From assembly GCA_003694875.1 (NCBI GenBank), contig RFJN01000373.1, positions 1 through 11,823 on the forward strand: a DNA stretch of 11,823 nucleotides, in the 5' to 3' direction. A program made the position numbers and the translations under genes. The notes below the pieces were generated by a model. That model was not told the DNA's origin. It saw only the letters and a program-made list of their open reading frames with translations, and did not search any database. The stretch's first letter is position 1. Each line of letters starts with the position of its first letter. Shown in pieces: positions 1-5,704 of this stretch. Origin of the DNA: Planctomycetota bacterium. Its GTDB lineage: Bacteria > Planctomycetota > J058 > J103.

Positions 1-239
1 ACCACTTCGGCAATCCGCGCAAGAACCACGGGGTGACGAGCCCGCTGTGGGACATCGTGTTCGGCACCTACGTCCGGCCGGGCCGGATCGTGGTCCCGCG
101 CAAGCACGTCATGCCGTGGCTGTGCGATCCCGAGACCGGCGAGGTCCGACCCCAGTACCGCGAGGACTACGAGGTGCGCCGTCGCTCGGGATCGGCGAGA
201 CGACGCCCGGCCGAGCCCGAGGTCGCCGCCACGGCGTGA
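1..239 (+). CDS. Fatty acid hydroxylase / sterol desaturase family protein, 3' end only
   Basis: This is the C-terminal part of a gene that begins before the window; the first whole codon is at position 3 and the TGA stop is at 237-239. The visible residues start HFGNPRKNHGVTSPLWD and continue into IVFGTY. This matches the final conserved block of the membrane di-iron fatty acid hydroxylase/sterol desaturase superfamily, in which a His-rich box is followed by N-x-G-x(4)-WD-x(2)-FGT. Family members are integral membrane oxygenases that hydroxylate or desaturate lipids, with iron held by several histidine boxes; only the last His of the final box can be seen here. The tail after about residue 55 is polar, Arg-rich and not conserved. 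The substrate cannot be inferred. The family call is fairly secure from the FGNP...WD...FGT pattern, but it rests on fewer than 80 residues. Confidence 0.8.
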   Translation, partial: HFGNPRKNHGVTSPLWDIVFGTYVRPGRIVVPRKHVMPWLCDPETGEVRPQYREDYEVRRRSGSARRRPAEPEVAATA

Positions 240-278
240 GTCGCGGCGCGCCGTGGCGCGCGGCGGCGGCAAGCGATC

Positions 279-306
279 TTGGACCGCGCACGCACGTTCT
301 TATTCG
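279..306 (+). promoter_or_regulatory. Weak candidate promoter for the repeat-protein gene
   Basis: The 139-base spacer 240-378 holds one less GC-rich patch. TTGGAC at 279-284 and TATTCG at 301-306 are separated by 16 bases and each matches the sigma-70 consensus at three of six positions. The spacing and the local AT-richness are the only support. It could equally be chance. Confidence 0.22.
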
Positions 307-378
307 AAGCTGAACAACTCTCCCGGTGCCCCGTCCGAGCCCATGCAGGGACCGAGACCGAGAGGAGGAGCACCGGCC

Positions 379-1065
379 ATGAAGACCTCGCTGATCGCGA
401 TCGCCGCCGCCGCCACCCTGGCAACCCTCGCCGCCCCCGCGCGGGCGGATCACCGGATCGTCGCCGGGGGGTGTGACCGGCTCGCCGAGCCCCCGGTGTG
501 CCGCACCCGGGTGATCCCCGGCCACTGGGAGCAGCGCACCCGGCGTGTGCGCGTGCCCGGCCGCTGGGTCTGGGAGGACCGGCAGGTGACGGTGCCCGGG
601 CGCTGGGAGGTGCGCTACGAGGAGGTGAAGATCCCCGGTCGCTGGACGAAGCGCGAGGAGCGGGTGTGGGTGCCGGCCCACTGGGAGGACGACACGCGCG
701 TGCTCGAGCCCACGATCCGGATCGGACGGCGCGCGCGGGTGCGCGTCGGACTGGGGCTGCCGTGTCGCCGCTGGGTGCCGGGCCACTGGAAGATCGTCAT
801 GCGCCGCGAGTGGATTCCGCCGCGCTGTGAGCGCCGTCCGGTGCGCCGCTGGATCCCGCCGTGCACGCGCACCGAGCGGGTGCGGGTCTGGAAGCCCGCG
901 TGCTGGGAGACGCGCACCGAGCGCGTGTGGGTGCCGGCCAGGACCGTGATCGTCTGCGTGGAACTCGGAGAGGTGGCCCCCGAGCGACACGTGCACCGCC
1001 ACCACCGCCACCACCGTCGGCGCGCCACGGTGCGGCTCGGTCCGGTGATCTACCGCGCTCGCTGA
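379..1065 (+). CDS. Secreted protein made of ten 13-residue VPGxW-type repeats
   Basis: A 228-residue protein of unknown function. The start is the ATG at 379, because AGGAGGAG (363-370) lies just upstream and the N-terminus is then a clean signal peptide: MKTSLIAIAAAATLATLAAP followed by ARA-D, with likely cleavage after residue 23. The mature protein is therefore predicted to be periplasmic or exported. Residues 46-110 and 133-197 are each five head-to-tail units of exactly 13 residues, with consensus [VI]-P-[GAP]-[HRC]-W-x(3)-R-x(2)-V-x; a 22-residue linker (111-132) separates the two blocks. In the second block Cys replaces the residue at unit position 4 or 5 (C150, C162, C175). There are seven Cys in all. 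A basic His/Arg-rich stretch (about 204-215) precedes the C-terminus. The PGHW/PGRW motif recalls the short W-x-x-G-x-W repeats of some bacterial exported proteins, but I cannot assign a family. It is flanked downstream by a strong terminator, so it is probably transcribed alone. Confidence 0.85.
   Translation: MKTSLIAIAAAATLATLAAPARADHRIVAGGCDRLAEPPVCRTRVIPGHWEQRTRRVRVPGRWVWEDRQVTVPGRWEVRYEEVKIPGRWTKREERVWVPAHWEDDTRVLEPTIRIGRRARVRVGLGLPCRRWVPGHWKIVMRREWIPPRCERRPVRRWIPPCTRTERVRVWKPACWETRTERVWVPARTVIVCVELGEVAPERHVHRHHRHHRRRATVRLGPVIYRAR
514..969 (+). repeat. Two blocks of five 39-bp coding repeats (13-residue units)
   Basis: Positions 514-708 and 775-969 each encode five consecutive 13-codon units with no indels, starting for example IPGHWEQR, VPGRWVWE, VPGRWEVR, IPGRWTKR and VPAHWEDD in the first block. 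The units have diverged at DNA level, so this is an old protein repeat and not a recent DNA tandem array. The gap 709-774 encodes a linker that does not fit the pattern. Confidence 0.85.
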
Positions 1066-1094
1066 GTTCGGGCTGCGCGCACCCACCTTCCGCG

Positions 1095-1123
1095 ACGCCG
1101 AGGCCCCCCGCGGGCCTCGGCGT
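1095..1123 (+). terminator. Rho-independent-type terminator hairpin after the repeat-protein gene
   Basis: A perfect 12-bp GC-rich stem pairs 1095-1106 (ACGCCGAGGCCC) with 1112-1123 (GGGCCTCGGCGT) around a 5-base loop, starting 30 bases after the stop codon. Only a short T-containing run (TTCTT, 1123-1127) follows, so the U tract is weak, as is common at high GC. Confidence 0.7.
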
Positions 1124-1185
1124 TCTTGCATCGCCTGTGGCGAACGGGACGCGCACCGCCGCTTCGAGCCACGCGCGCGCGGCGC

Positions 1186-1191
1186 TACACT
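1186..1191 (+). promoter_or_regulatory. Candidate -10 element for the Clp-N domain gene
   Basis: TACACT at 1186-1191 sits 29 bases before the ATG at 1221 and matches four of six bases of TATAAT. The preceding gene is closed by a hairpin terminator, so a promoter is expected in this interval. No convincing -35 box is present at the right distance (TTCGAG, 1163-1168, is poor). Confidence 0.3.
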
Positions 1192-1220
1192 GATGCGGCG
1201 AACCCGTTGGAGCGAGAGCC

Positions 1221-1670
1221 ATGAGCGATCCCTACCGCTGGAGCGCCGCCGCGCGCGAACTGCGCGAGCGCGCCGCCGCGTGCGCCCGCTCGCTCGACCA
1301 CGGCTGTGTGCTCGCCGCGCACGTGCTGCTCGCGCTCGCCGAGACCCCCGGCGCGGCGGCCGAACTGCTCGAGGCGGCCGGCGCGGGCGCCGCGACCCTG
1401 CGCGAGGCCGTGGCGGCGAGCTACGACCGCGCTCCGCTGCTCGAGGGCGTACCGCTCGACACCTGGTCGGACGAGATGCGCGAACTCGTCGCGGCGGCGA
1501 CCGAGATCGCCGACCTCGAGGGCAGCCACGAGGTCGAGCCGCTGCACCTGCTGCTCGCTGTGACCGAGGATCCGCAGGCGAGTGCGGTGGCCGCGCTGCG
1601 CGCCTGCGGCCTCGACGTGGCGCGGCTGCGCGAGCGCGTCCGCGCCCGGCTCGTCGACCGGCGCGGGTGA
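1221..1670 (+). CDS. Standalone double Clp N-terminal (Clp repeat) domain protein
   Basis: A 149-residue protein that consists almost entirely of two Clp N-terminal repeats. The first spans about residues 8-65 (HVLLALAETPGAAAELLEAAG, then LREAV) and the second about 84-145 (ELVAAATEIADLEGSHEVEP, then HLLLAVTEDPQASAV and LRERV). In ClpA, ClpB and ClpC this domain is the adaptor- and substrate-binding head of an AAA+ unfoldase. Here it ends at residue 149 with no Walker motif and no ATPase domain, so it cannot be an unfoldase itself. Known free-standing proteins of this kind are thought to act as adaptors or decoys in proteolysis, but that role is inference here. It begins with ATG at 1221, with only a weak purine-rich site (GAGCGAGAG) upstream. 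No clp gene is visible next to it; a secreted protein gene follows after an 83-base gap. Confidence 0.85.
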   Translation: MSDPYRWSAAARELRERAAACARSLDHGCVLAAHVLLALAETPGAAAELLEAAGAGAATLREAVAASYDRAPLLEGVPLDTWSDEMRELVAAATEIADLEGSHEVEPLHLLLAVTEDPQASAVAALRACGLDVARLRERVRARLVDRRG

Positions 1671-1716
1671 TCGCGGTGCCGACATCGCCCAACCGCGCCG
1701 GCGGTCGGCGCGTATC

Positions 1717-1731
1717 CGTTCACGGTGAACG
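1717..1731. promoter_or_regulatory. Perfect inverted repeat upstream of the secreted-protein gene
   Basis: CGTTCACGGTGAACG at 1717-1731 is a 7-bp perfect inverted repeat with one central base. It ends 22 bases before the ATG at 1754 and just ahead of the ribosome binding site. Its size and place suit a repressor operator or a small leader hairpin. There is no direct evidence for either. Confidence 0.35.
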
Positions 1732-1753
1732 CAGCCACACAGGGAGGGTGGAC

Positions 1754-2386
1754 ATGGCGAGGCGGGGCAAGGTGGGCGGGCTGTGGCTCGTCGTGGCGAT
1801 CGCCGCGACGAGCGGGGCGTGGGCGCAGGGGGGGCTGCCCGGCATGCCGAGCCCCGAGCAGATCGAGCGCCGGATCGCCGAGGAGATGGAGAAGCTTCCC
1901 GAGCGCACCGTCACCGACGAGGTCTTCGAGATCCGCTACAAGCCGGTGCCGATCGATCTGCGCGAGGTCGCGCGACGGGCGGCGGCCGCCGCCGCGGGCC
2001 AGCTTCCGCAGGGGGTGAGTCCCGAGCAGGCCGCGAAGCAGCTGTTGCCCATGGCGCGGCCGTACATCGAACGCGCCTACGGCGAGATCGGCACCCTGCA
2101 GGTCAAGCGCCCGGTCGCCTACCGATCGAAGCGGCTCGAGCCGGGCGAGTACCTCCTCGGATTGATCCTCAAGGGCGACAGCCCGATCGGGATCCGGATC
2201 CACGGCGCGAAGCTCGAACGCGAGTTGCGCATCCCCTTCCGCGGCGCGCGCTCGAAACAGCCGCACCCCGAACTCAAGCTCGAGGTCGAGGTGGCCGACA
2301 AGCGCCGGGGCAAGCGCTACATCGTCGCCTGGTTCCTCTCGGTACGGGCAAAGGCGGGCAAGTTCGTCCCGAAGGACGCGAAATAG
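1754..2386 (+). CDS. Secreted protein of unknown function
   Basis: A 210-residue protein with a classic signal peptide: a basic start (MARRGK), a hydrophobic core (GLWLVVAIAATSG) and an AWA-Q cleavage site after residue 24. The ATG at 1754 is chosen because GGGAGGG lies at 1742-1748 and the signal peptide begins exactly there. Residues about 33-125 are charged and helical-looking, with an Ala-rich stretch (RRAAAAAAG) and a repeated P-E-Q motif (residues about 34-36 and 95-97). Residues about 130-200 look beta-rich, with alternating hydrophobic residues (EPGEYLLGLILKGDSPIGIRI, then LKLEVEVADKRRGKRYIVAW). There is no lipobox, no Cys and no transmembrane segment after the signal, so a soluble periplasmic or exported protein is likely. 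I do not recognise a family. It may share transcription with the Clp-N gene upstream or use its own promoter near the 1717-1731 palindrome. Confidence 0.8.
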   Translation: MARRGKVGGLWLVVAIAATSGAWAQGGLPGMPSPEQIERRIAEEMEKLPERTVTDEVFEIRYKPVPIDLREVARRAAAAAAGQLPQGVSPEQAAKQLLPMARPYIERAYGEIGTLQVKRPVAYRSKRLEPGEYLLGLILKGDSPIGIRIHGAKLERELRIPFRGARSKQPHPELKLEVEVADKRRGKRYIVAWFLSVRAKAGKFVPKDAK

Positions 2387-2453
2387 ACTGCGCCTCGCTG
2401 CGGCGCTTCCCGAGGGACGGCGCTGCGGGAGACGACGGGAGCAGAGACGACGA

Positions 2454-2485
2454 CGGGCCGCTGCCGGACGTGCGGCAGCGGCCCG
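2454..2485. terminator. Hairpin between convergent genes, probable bidirectional terminator
   Basis: CGGGCCGCTGCC (2454-2465) pairs perfectly with GGCAGCGGCCCG (2474-2485). A further G-C pair (2466/2473) closes a 6-base loop, giving a 13-bp stem. It lies between the stop of the + strand secreted-protein gene (2386) and the stop of the - strand slyD-type gene (2511). Neither side has a good T tract; on the - strand the stem is followed by a pyrimidine-rich CGTCGTCGTCTCTG. Confidence 0.6.
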
Positions 2486-2510
2486 CGGTATGTCGCGCTG
2501 CAGCCGCGGC

Positions 2511-3020
2511 TCAGTGCGCGTGCCCGTGCGCGATCTCCTCCGAGGTCGCCGGACGGATCTTCGCCACCGTGATGTCGAAGTGCAGATCCTGGCCCGCGAG
2601 CGGGTGGTTGGCGTCCGCCTTGACCGTGTCCTCGCCGATCTCGATCAGCCGGAAGCGCAGCACCTGCCCGTCGGGCGACTGCGCGGCGAGCTCCATGCCG
2701 ACCTGCGGCTCGAGCCCCTCGGGCAGCCGGTCGCGCGGGATCTCGAAGATCGCCTCCTCGCTGCGCTCCCCGTAGCCCTCGGCGGCCGGGATCGTCACCG
2801 AGAAGCTCTCGCCCACCGCCTTGCCCTCGAGCGCCTTCTCGAGGCCGGGCACGATCTGGCCGTGGCCGTGCAGGTACGGCAGCGGCTTGCCCTCGGCGCT
2901 CTTGTCGATCACCTCGCCGGCGTCGTTGCGCAGCGTGTAGTCGATGTGCACGACCGAGTCCTTCCCGATCGTCTCCGCCCGCGTCTCGTTCTGGGTCTCG
3001 TTCTGGGTATCGTTCGACAT
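2511..3020 (-). CDS. slyD: SlyD-type FKBP peptidyl-prolyl cis-trans isomerase
   Basis: A 169-residue cytoplasmic prolyl isomerase/chaperone of the SlyD branch of FKBPs. The FKBP core is split, as in SlyD: residues 21-70 hold DYTLRNDAGEVIDKS and GHGQIVPGLEKALEG, residues about 71-128 are the insert-in-flap chaperone domain (AAEGYGERSEEAIFEIPRD, then QVGMEL), and residues 133-155 close the core (NHPLAGQDLHFDITVAKIR). The tail ATSEEIAHGHAH is the SlyD-type ending, reduced to three His compared with the long metal-binding tail of E. coli SlyD. The start at 3020 is supported by AAAGGA (complement of 3027-3032) six bases upstream. The first ~17 residues are a polar TQNE-repeat extension. It lies 47 bases downstream of the response regulator and is probably cotranscribed with it. 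The family call is firm; a role in nickel-enzyme maturation, as in E. coli, is inference and weakened by the short tail. Confidence 0.92.
   Translation of the reverse strand: MSNDTQNETQNETRAETIGKDSVVHIDYTLRNDAGEVIDKSAEGKPLPYLHGHGQIVPGLEKALEGKAVGESFSVTIPAAEGYGERSEEAIFEIPRDRLPEGLEPQVGMELAAQSPDGQVLRFRLIEIGEDTVKADANHPLAGQDLHFDITVAKIRPATSEEIAHGHAH
2984..3016. repeat. 12-bp tandem repeat in the slyD-type N-terminus
   Basis: TCTCGTTCTGGG occurs twice in tandem (2984-2995, 2996-3007), followed by a partial third unit with one mismatch (3008-3016). Read on the - strand it encodes a T-Q-N-E repeat near the N-terminus. The unit length is a multiple of three, so copy changes would keep the reading frame. 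Confidence 0.75.
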
Positions 3021-3040
3021 GCAACGTCCTTTCGGTTGGT

Positions 3041-3057
3041 GGGGGCGCCCGGCCCCC
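3041..3057. other. Small GC hairpin between response regulator and slyD-type gene
   Basis: GGGGGC (3041-3046) and GCCCCC (3052-3057) form a 6-bp stem with a 5-base loop in the 47-base spacer. No T run follows on the - strand, and the slyD ribosome binding site comes directly after. It is more likely an intercistronic hairpin than a full terminator. Confidence 0.4.
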
Positions 3058-3067
3058 GGGGTTGGGG

Positions 3068-3745
3068 TCACGGCTGGAACCGGTATCCGACGCCGTGGAC
3101 GGTGATGATGTGGCGCGGCTGGTTGGGCTCGGGCTCGATCTTGCCCCGCAGCCGGGAGATCGTGTTGTCGACCGCGCGCGTGCGCACCGGACGGGGAAAG
3201 CCCCACACCTCGCGCAACAGCTCGTCGCGCGGCACGGTCTGGCCCGGGCGTGCCGCGAGGTACTGCAGCGTGCGCGCCTCGAGCGTGGTGAGGCGAAGCT
3301 GCTTGCCGCCGTTGTGCACGAGTTCGTGCTCGAGATCGACGCGCACCGGACCGAGACGCAGCTCGGCGTGCGGCTCGCCTCCGCGCTCGCGCAACTGCAC
3401 CGCCACGCGGGCGAGCAGCTCTTCGATCGCGAACGGCTTGATCACGTAGTCGTTGGCGCCCGCCTCGAGCCCCTGCACGCGGTGCTCGACCGTGTCGCGG
3501 GCCGAGAGCAGGATCACCGGGAAGCGGTGTCCGTCGGCGCGCCAGCGACGCAGCAGGTCGTATCCCGACTCGCCCGGCAGCACCCAGTCGAGCACCACCA
3601 GATCGGGCGGGTGCTGCTCGACGTGGCGCGAGGCCTCCTCGGCCGAGGCCACCGCGTCGACGTGGTAGCCGCGTCCGCGCAACGCCTCGAGAACGAGCAG
3701 CCGCGTGGTGAACTCGTCTTCGACGTAGAGGATCGTGGCCGGCAT
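3068..3745 (-). CDS. OmpR/PhoB-type two-component response regulator
   Basis: A 225-residue DNA-binding response regulator. The receiver domain (about residues 3-115) has the acidic pair E9-D10, the phospho-acceptor D53 in LVVLDWVLPG, the switch Ser S81 in LLSARD, and the invariant Lys K103 in DYVIKPF. The C-terminal half (about 128-225) is an OmpR-type winged helix: a beta platform (ELRLGPVRVDLEHELV), a turn with LRLTTLEARTLQYLAARPG, a recognition-helix region with RTRAVDNTISRLRGKIE, and the wing ending HGVGYRF. Start ATG at 3745 gives a standard receiver N-terminus (MPATILYVEDE); its ribosome binding site is weak. The slyD-type gene follows in the same direction and no histidine kinase is encoded nearby, so the cognate kinase must lie elsewhere. 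The strong PhoB-like features (LEARTLQYLA, RAVDNTISRLR) do not fix the regulon; phosphate control cannot be concluded. A divergent LPS gene cluster starts 175 bases upstream. Confidence 0.93.
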   Translation of the reverse strand: MPATILYVEDEFTTRLLVLEALRGRGYHVDAVASAEEASRHVEQHPPDLVVLDWVLPGESGYDLLRRWRADGHRFPVILLSARDTVEHRVQGLEAGANDYVIKPFAIEELLARVAVQLRERGGEPHAELRLGPVRVDLEHELVHNGGKQLRLTTLEARTLQYLAARPGQTVPRDELLREVWGFPRPVRTRAVDNTISRLRGKIEPEPNQPRHIITVHGVGYRFQP

Positions 3746-3793
3746 GCAGCGTTCCGCTTGCGAGCCGTCTCGCCGGCCCGCGGTCTCCCGCCG

Positions 3794-3822
3794 GTGATAG
3801 CCGAAACGCGTCCGGATTGCAA
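3794..3822 (-). promoter_or_regulatory. Predicted promoter of the response regulator gene
   Basis: On the - strand TTGCAA (complement of 3817-3822) and TATCAC (complement of 3794-3799) are separated by exactly 17 bases, each matching four of six sigma-70 consensus positions. Transcription would start near 3787, about 40 bases before the ATG at 3745. The -35 box lies inside the perfect 10-bp palindrome GATTGCAATC (3815-3824), a possible operator. Much of the rest of this divergent spacer (3746-3919) shows nothing else I can support. Confidence 0.42.
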
Positions 3823-3919
3823 TCGCGGGTCGACGGGCGGCCGGCCCGCTGCGCTTGCTTCGCGACGCCCTCGCGGAGACACTGCGCGCGATCACGGGCA
3901 GCGGGAGCGTGGCCAGGGG

Positions 3920-4531
3920 GTGAGCACACCTGCGGAACAGACCGGACGGGCCAGGGCGGCGTTACTCGACCGCGACGGCACGATCAACCGCGACACGGGG
4001 TATGTCGGCGATCCGGCCGCGGTCGAACTGCTGCCGGGGGTGGCGCGGGCGCTCGGCGCCCTCGCGCGGGCCGGCTACCGGCTGATCGTCGTGACGAACC
4101 AGTCCGGCATCGCGCGCGGTCTCTTTCCCCCCGCGGCGGTCGAGGCGGTGCACGAACGGATCGCCGCCCTGCTGCGCGCCGAGGACCCGGACGCGCGGAT
4201 CGATGCCTGGTTGTACTGCCCCCACCATCCGGAGGGCCGGATCGCGCGCTGGGCGGTGCGCTGCCGCTGCCGCAAGCCCGCCCCCGGTCTCTTCGAGCGG
4301 GCTGCCGAACGGCACCGGCTCGATCTCGCGCGCTCGGTGGCGTTCGGTGACGCCGAGCGCGACGTCGAGGCCGCCCGCCGCGCCGGGGTGGGCACGACGG
4401 TCCGACTCGCGCCGGACGGCACCCCGAGTGCCGCCGACCACCGCGCACGCGATCTGCCCGCGGCGGTGCGGTGGTGGCTCGCGCGGGAGCGGAGCGTCGA
4501 GCGCTCGCGGCCGGAGCGCGACGCCCCATGA
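3920..4531 (+). CDS. gmhB: D-glycero-D-manno-heptose-1,7-bisphosphate 7-phosphatase (HAD family)
   Basis: A 203-residue cytoplasmic HAD-superfamily phosphatase, close to the usual GmhB length. It removes the 7-phosphate of heptose bisphosphate on the way to ADP-heptose, the donor for the LPS inner core. Motif I is DRDGT with D17 and D19 (nucleophile and acid/base); motif II is TNQSG (59-63); the GmhB-type zinc loop is C100-P-H102-H plus C115-R-C117-R-K-P; and motif IV is GDAERD with D144 and D148. The Cys/His zinc loop separates this group from generic HAD enzymes. The related histidinol-phosphate phosphatase domain shares it, but the following waaF-like gene favours heptose metabolism. The GTG at 3920 is the best start, since it begins about 13 residues before motif I; its ribosome binding site (CAGGGG) is modest. 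The stop overlaps the next ATG (ATGA), implying translational coupling. The other ADP-heptose genes (gmhA, hldE) are not in the window. Confidence 0.88.
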   Translation: MSTPAEQTGRARAALLDRDGTINRDTGYVGDPAAVELLPGVARALGALARAGYRLIVVTNQSGIARGLFPPAAVEAVHERIAALLRAEDPDARIDAWLYCPHHPEGRIARWAVRCRCRKPAPGLFERAAERHRLDLARSVAFGDAERDVEAARRAGVGTTVRLAPDGTPSAADHRARDLPAAVRWWLARERSVERSRPERDAP

Positions 4532-5634
4532 GCCGCATGCGCCTGCTCGTGCGGATTCCCAACTGGGTGGGCGACGTCGTCATGGCGAGCGCCGCGCTGC
4601 GGACGCTGCGCCGGCGGCTGCCCGAAGCACACATCACGCTGTGGGGCAAGCCGGCGCTGCTCGCGATCCTGCGCGACACGCCGTGGTACGACGAGCAGCT
4701 CGTCTGGCCCGAGGCCGGTGCGATCGCGGCCGCCCGTGCGGTGCGCGGCCGCGGCTACACGCACGCGCTGCTGCTCACCCACTCGTGGTCGAGTGCGATC
4801 GCCGCCTGGCTCGGCGGGATCCCGCAGCGGATCGGCCACCGCAACGACGGGCGCGAGCTGCTGCTCACGCGTGCGCTGCCGCTCGAGCGCCGCGGCCGGA
4901 TTCGGCCGGTCTCCGCCGTGCTGGCCTACCTCGCCTTGTGCGAGGCGATGGGCTGCCGCGTGGAGCGCTCCGACCGCGCAATCGAACTCCCGGTGACCGA
5001 GCAGGCCCGCGCGCGCACCCGCGCCTGGGACGCCGAGCGGGGGCTGCTCGAGGGACCGGCCCCGGTGGTGTGCAACGTCGGGGCCGGCTTCGGGCGCGCG
5101 AAGCAGTGGCCCGCCGAACGGTGGGCGGCGCTCGCCGATCGCCTCGTGGCGGGGGGACGGCGCGTCGTGGTCTACGGCGGGCCGAAGGACCGCGCGGCGG
5201 TCGAGGCGGTGCTGGCCGCGAGCCGCGCGGCCGCCCGCGGCGCGGTCGTCGCCGGGCTCGGGGTGCCGATCGGCGATCTCGCCGCGCACATGGCGCGCGC
5301 CGCACTCGCGATCACCACCGACTCGGGCGGTCGGCACTTCCCCGTCGCGGTGGGCACGCCCACGATCGTGCTCATGGGGCCGAACCACCCCGAACTCTCC
5401 GAGAGCCCCGGCAACCTCGAGCACTACGTGGTACTGCTCACCCGCCCGCCGTGCTGGCCGTGCCACCTGCGCGAGTGCCCGATCGACCACCGGTGCATGC
5501 GAGAGATCGAGACGGAGACGGTCGCCCGGTTCGCCGAGGGCTGGCTCGCGGGGCGGCGACCGTTCGGACACGCCGCGCCGTGGCGCACCCCGCCCGGCCG
5601 CGAGCACCGGCTGTTCCGGGGTGCGTGCACCTGA
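4528..5634 (+). CDS. waaF: ADP-heptose:LPS heptosyltransferase, WaaF-like (GT9)
   Basis: A 368-residue cytoplasmic GT-B fold enzyme of glycosyltransferase family 9, close to the usual WaaF length. It is expected to transfer L-glycero-D-manno-heptose from ADP-heptose to the growing inner core. The N-terminal motif RIPNWVGDVVMASAALRTLR (residues 9-28) contains the conserved catalytic-type Asp (D16) and matches the WaaF form FPNWIGDVVMA. The C-terminal domain has the donor-site motifs NVGAGFGRAKQWPAERW (183-199) and TTDSGGRHFPVAVGTP (263-278), then LMGPNHP. The Cys set C309, C312, C317 and C323 (PPCWPCHLRECPIDHRCM) is a feature seen in many GT9 heptosyltransferases. The start ATG (4528) overlaps the gmhB stop and has GGAG at 4513-4516. 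Pairing with gmhB supports heptose as the donor; heptosyltransferase II is favoured over I or III by the PNWVGD signature. Confidence 0.88.
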   Translation: MSRMRLLVRIPNWVGDVVMASAALRTLRRRLPEAHITLWGKPALLAILRDTPWYDEQLVWPEAGAIAAARAVRGRGYTHALLLTHSWSSAIAAWLGGIPQRIGHRNDGRELLLTRALPLERRGRIRPVSAVLAYLALCEAMGCRVERSDRAIELPVTEQARARTRAWDAERGLLEGPAPVVCNVGAGFGRAKQWPAERWAALADRLVAGGRRVVVYGGPKDRAAVEAVLAASRAAARGAVVAGLGVPIGDLAAHMARAALAITTDSGGRHFPVAVGTPTIVLMGPNHPELSESPGNLEHYVVLLTRPPCWPCHLRECPIDHRCMREIETETVARFAEGWLAGRRPFGHAAPWRTPPGREHRLFRGACT

Positions 5635-5693
5635 GCCGCCGCCGCTGTGGTATCCTCGGAACACGCCGCCGCGGCGCGGCAGACCGGGAGGGC

Positions 5694-5698
5694 GGGAG
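5694..5698 (+). promoter_or_regulatory. Ribosome binding site that fixes a GTG start
   Basis: GGGAG at 5694-5698 lies six bases before the GTG at 5705. This favours that start over in-frame codons further upstream, for example at 5621, which would overlap the waaF-like gene and add a Pro/Arg-rich, non-conserved-looking stretch. Confidence 0.6.
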
Positions 5699-5704
5699 CT
5701 CGCC

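Noticed and set aside
253..378. Upstream in-frame extension of the repeat protein
   Set aside because: Starting at 253 would bury the signal peptide 42 residues in; the ATG at 379 has a strong ribosome binding site and gives a proper signal peptide.
514..969. Possible CRISPR-like or DNA tandem array from the 39-base period
   Set aside because: The units are diverged at DNA level, contiguous without spacers, and keep one reading frame, so they are protein repeats.
109..1692. 527-residue open frame on the - strand
   Set aside because: It crosses several + strand genes with ribosome binding sites, a signal peptide and a terminator. Its composition is low-complexity Arg/Ala/Pro.
1193..1753. In-frame extension fusing sequence upstream to the secreted protein at 1754
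   Set aside because: It runs over the Clp-N gene in another frame, is Arg-rich with no domain, and the ATG at 1754 has both a ribosome binding site and a signal peptide.
3834..3880. Short inverted repeat CGCGA/TCGCG in the divergent spacer
   Set aside because: Five-base GC arms are expected by chance in DNA this GC-rich.
3021..3929. Long N-terminal extension of the slyD-type reading frame
   Set aside because: It overlaps the response regulator in another frame, and the start at 3020 has AAAGGA six bases upstream.
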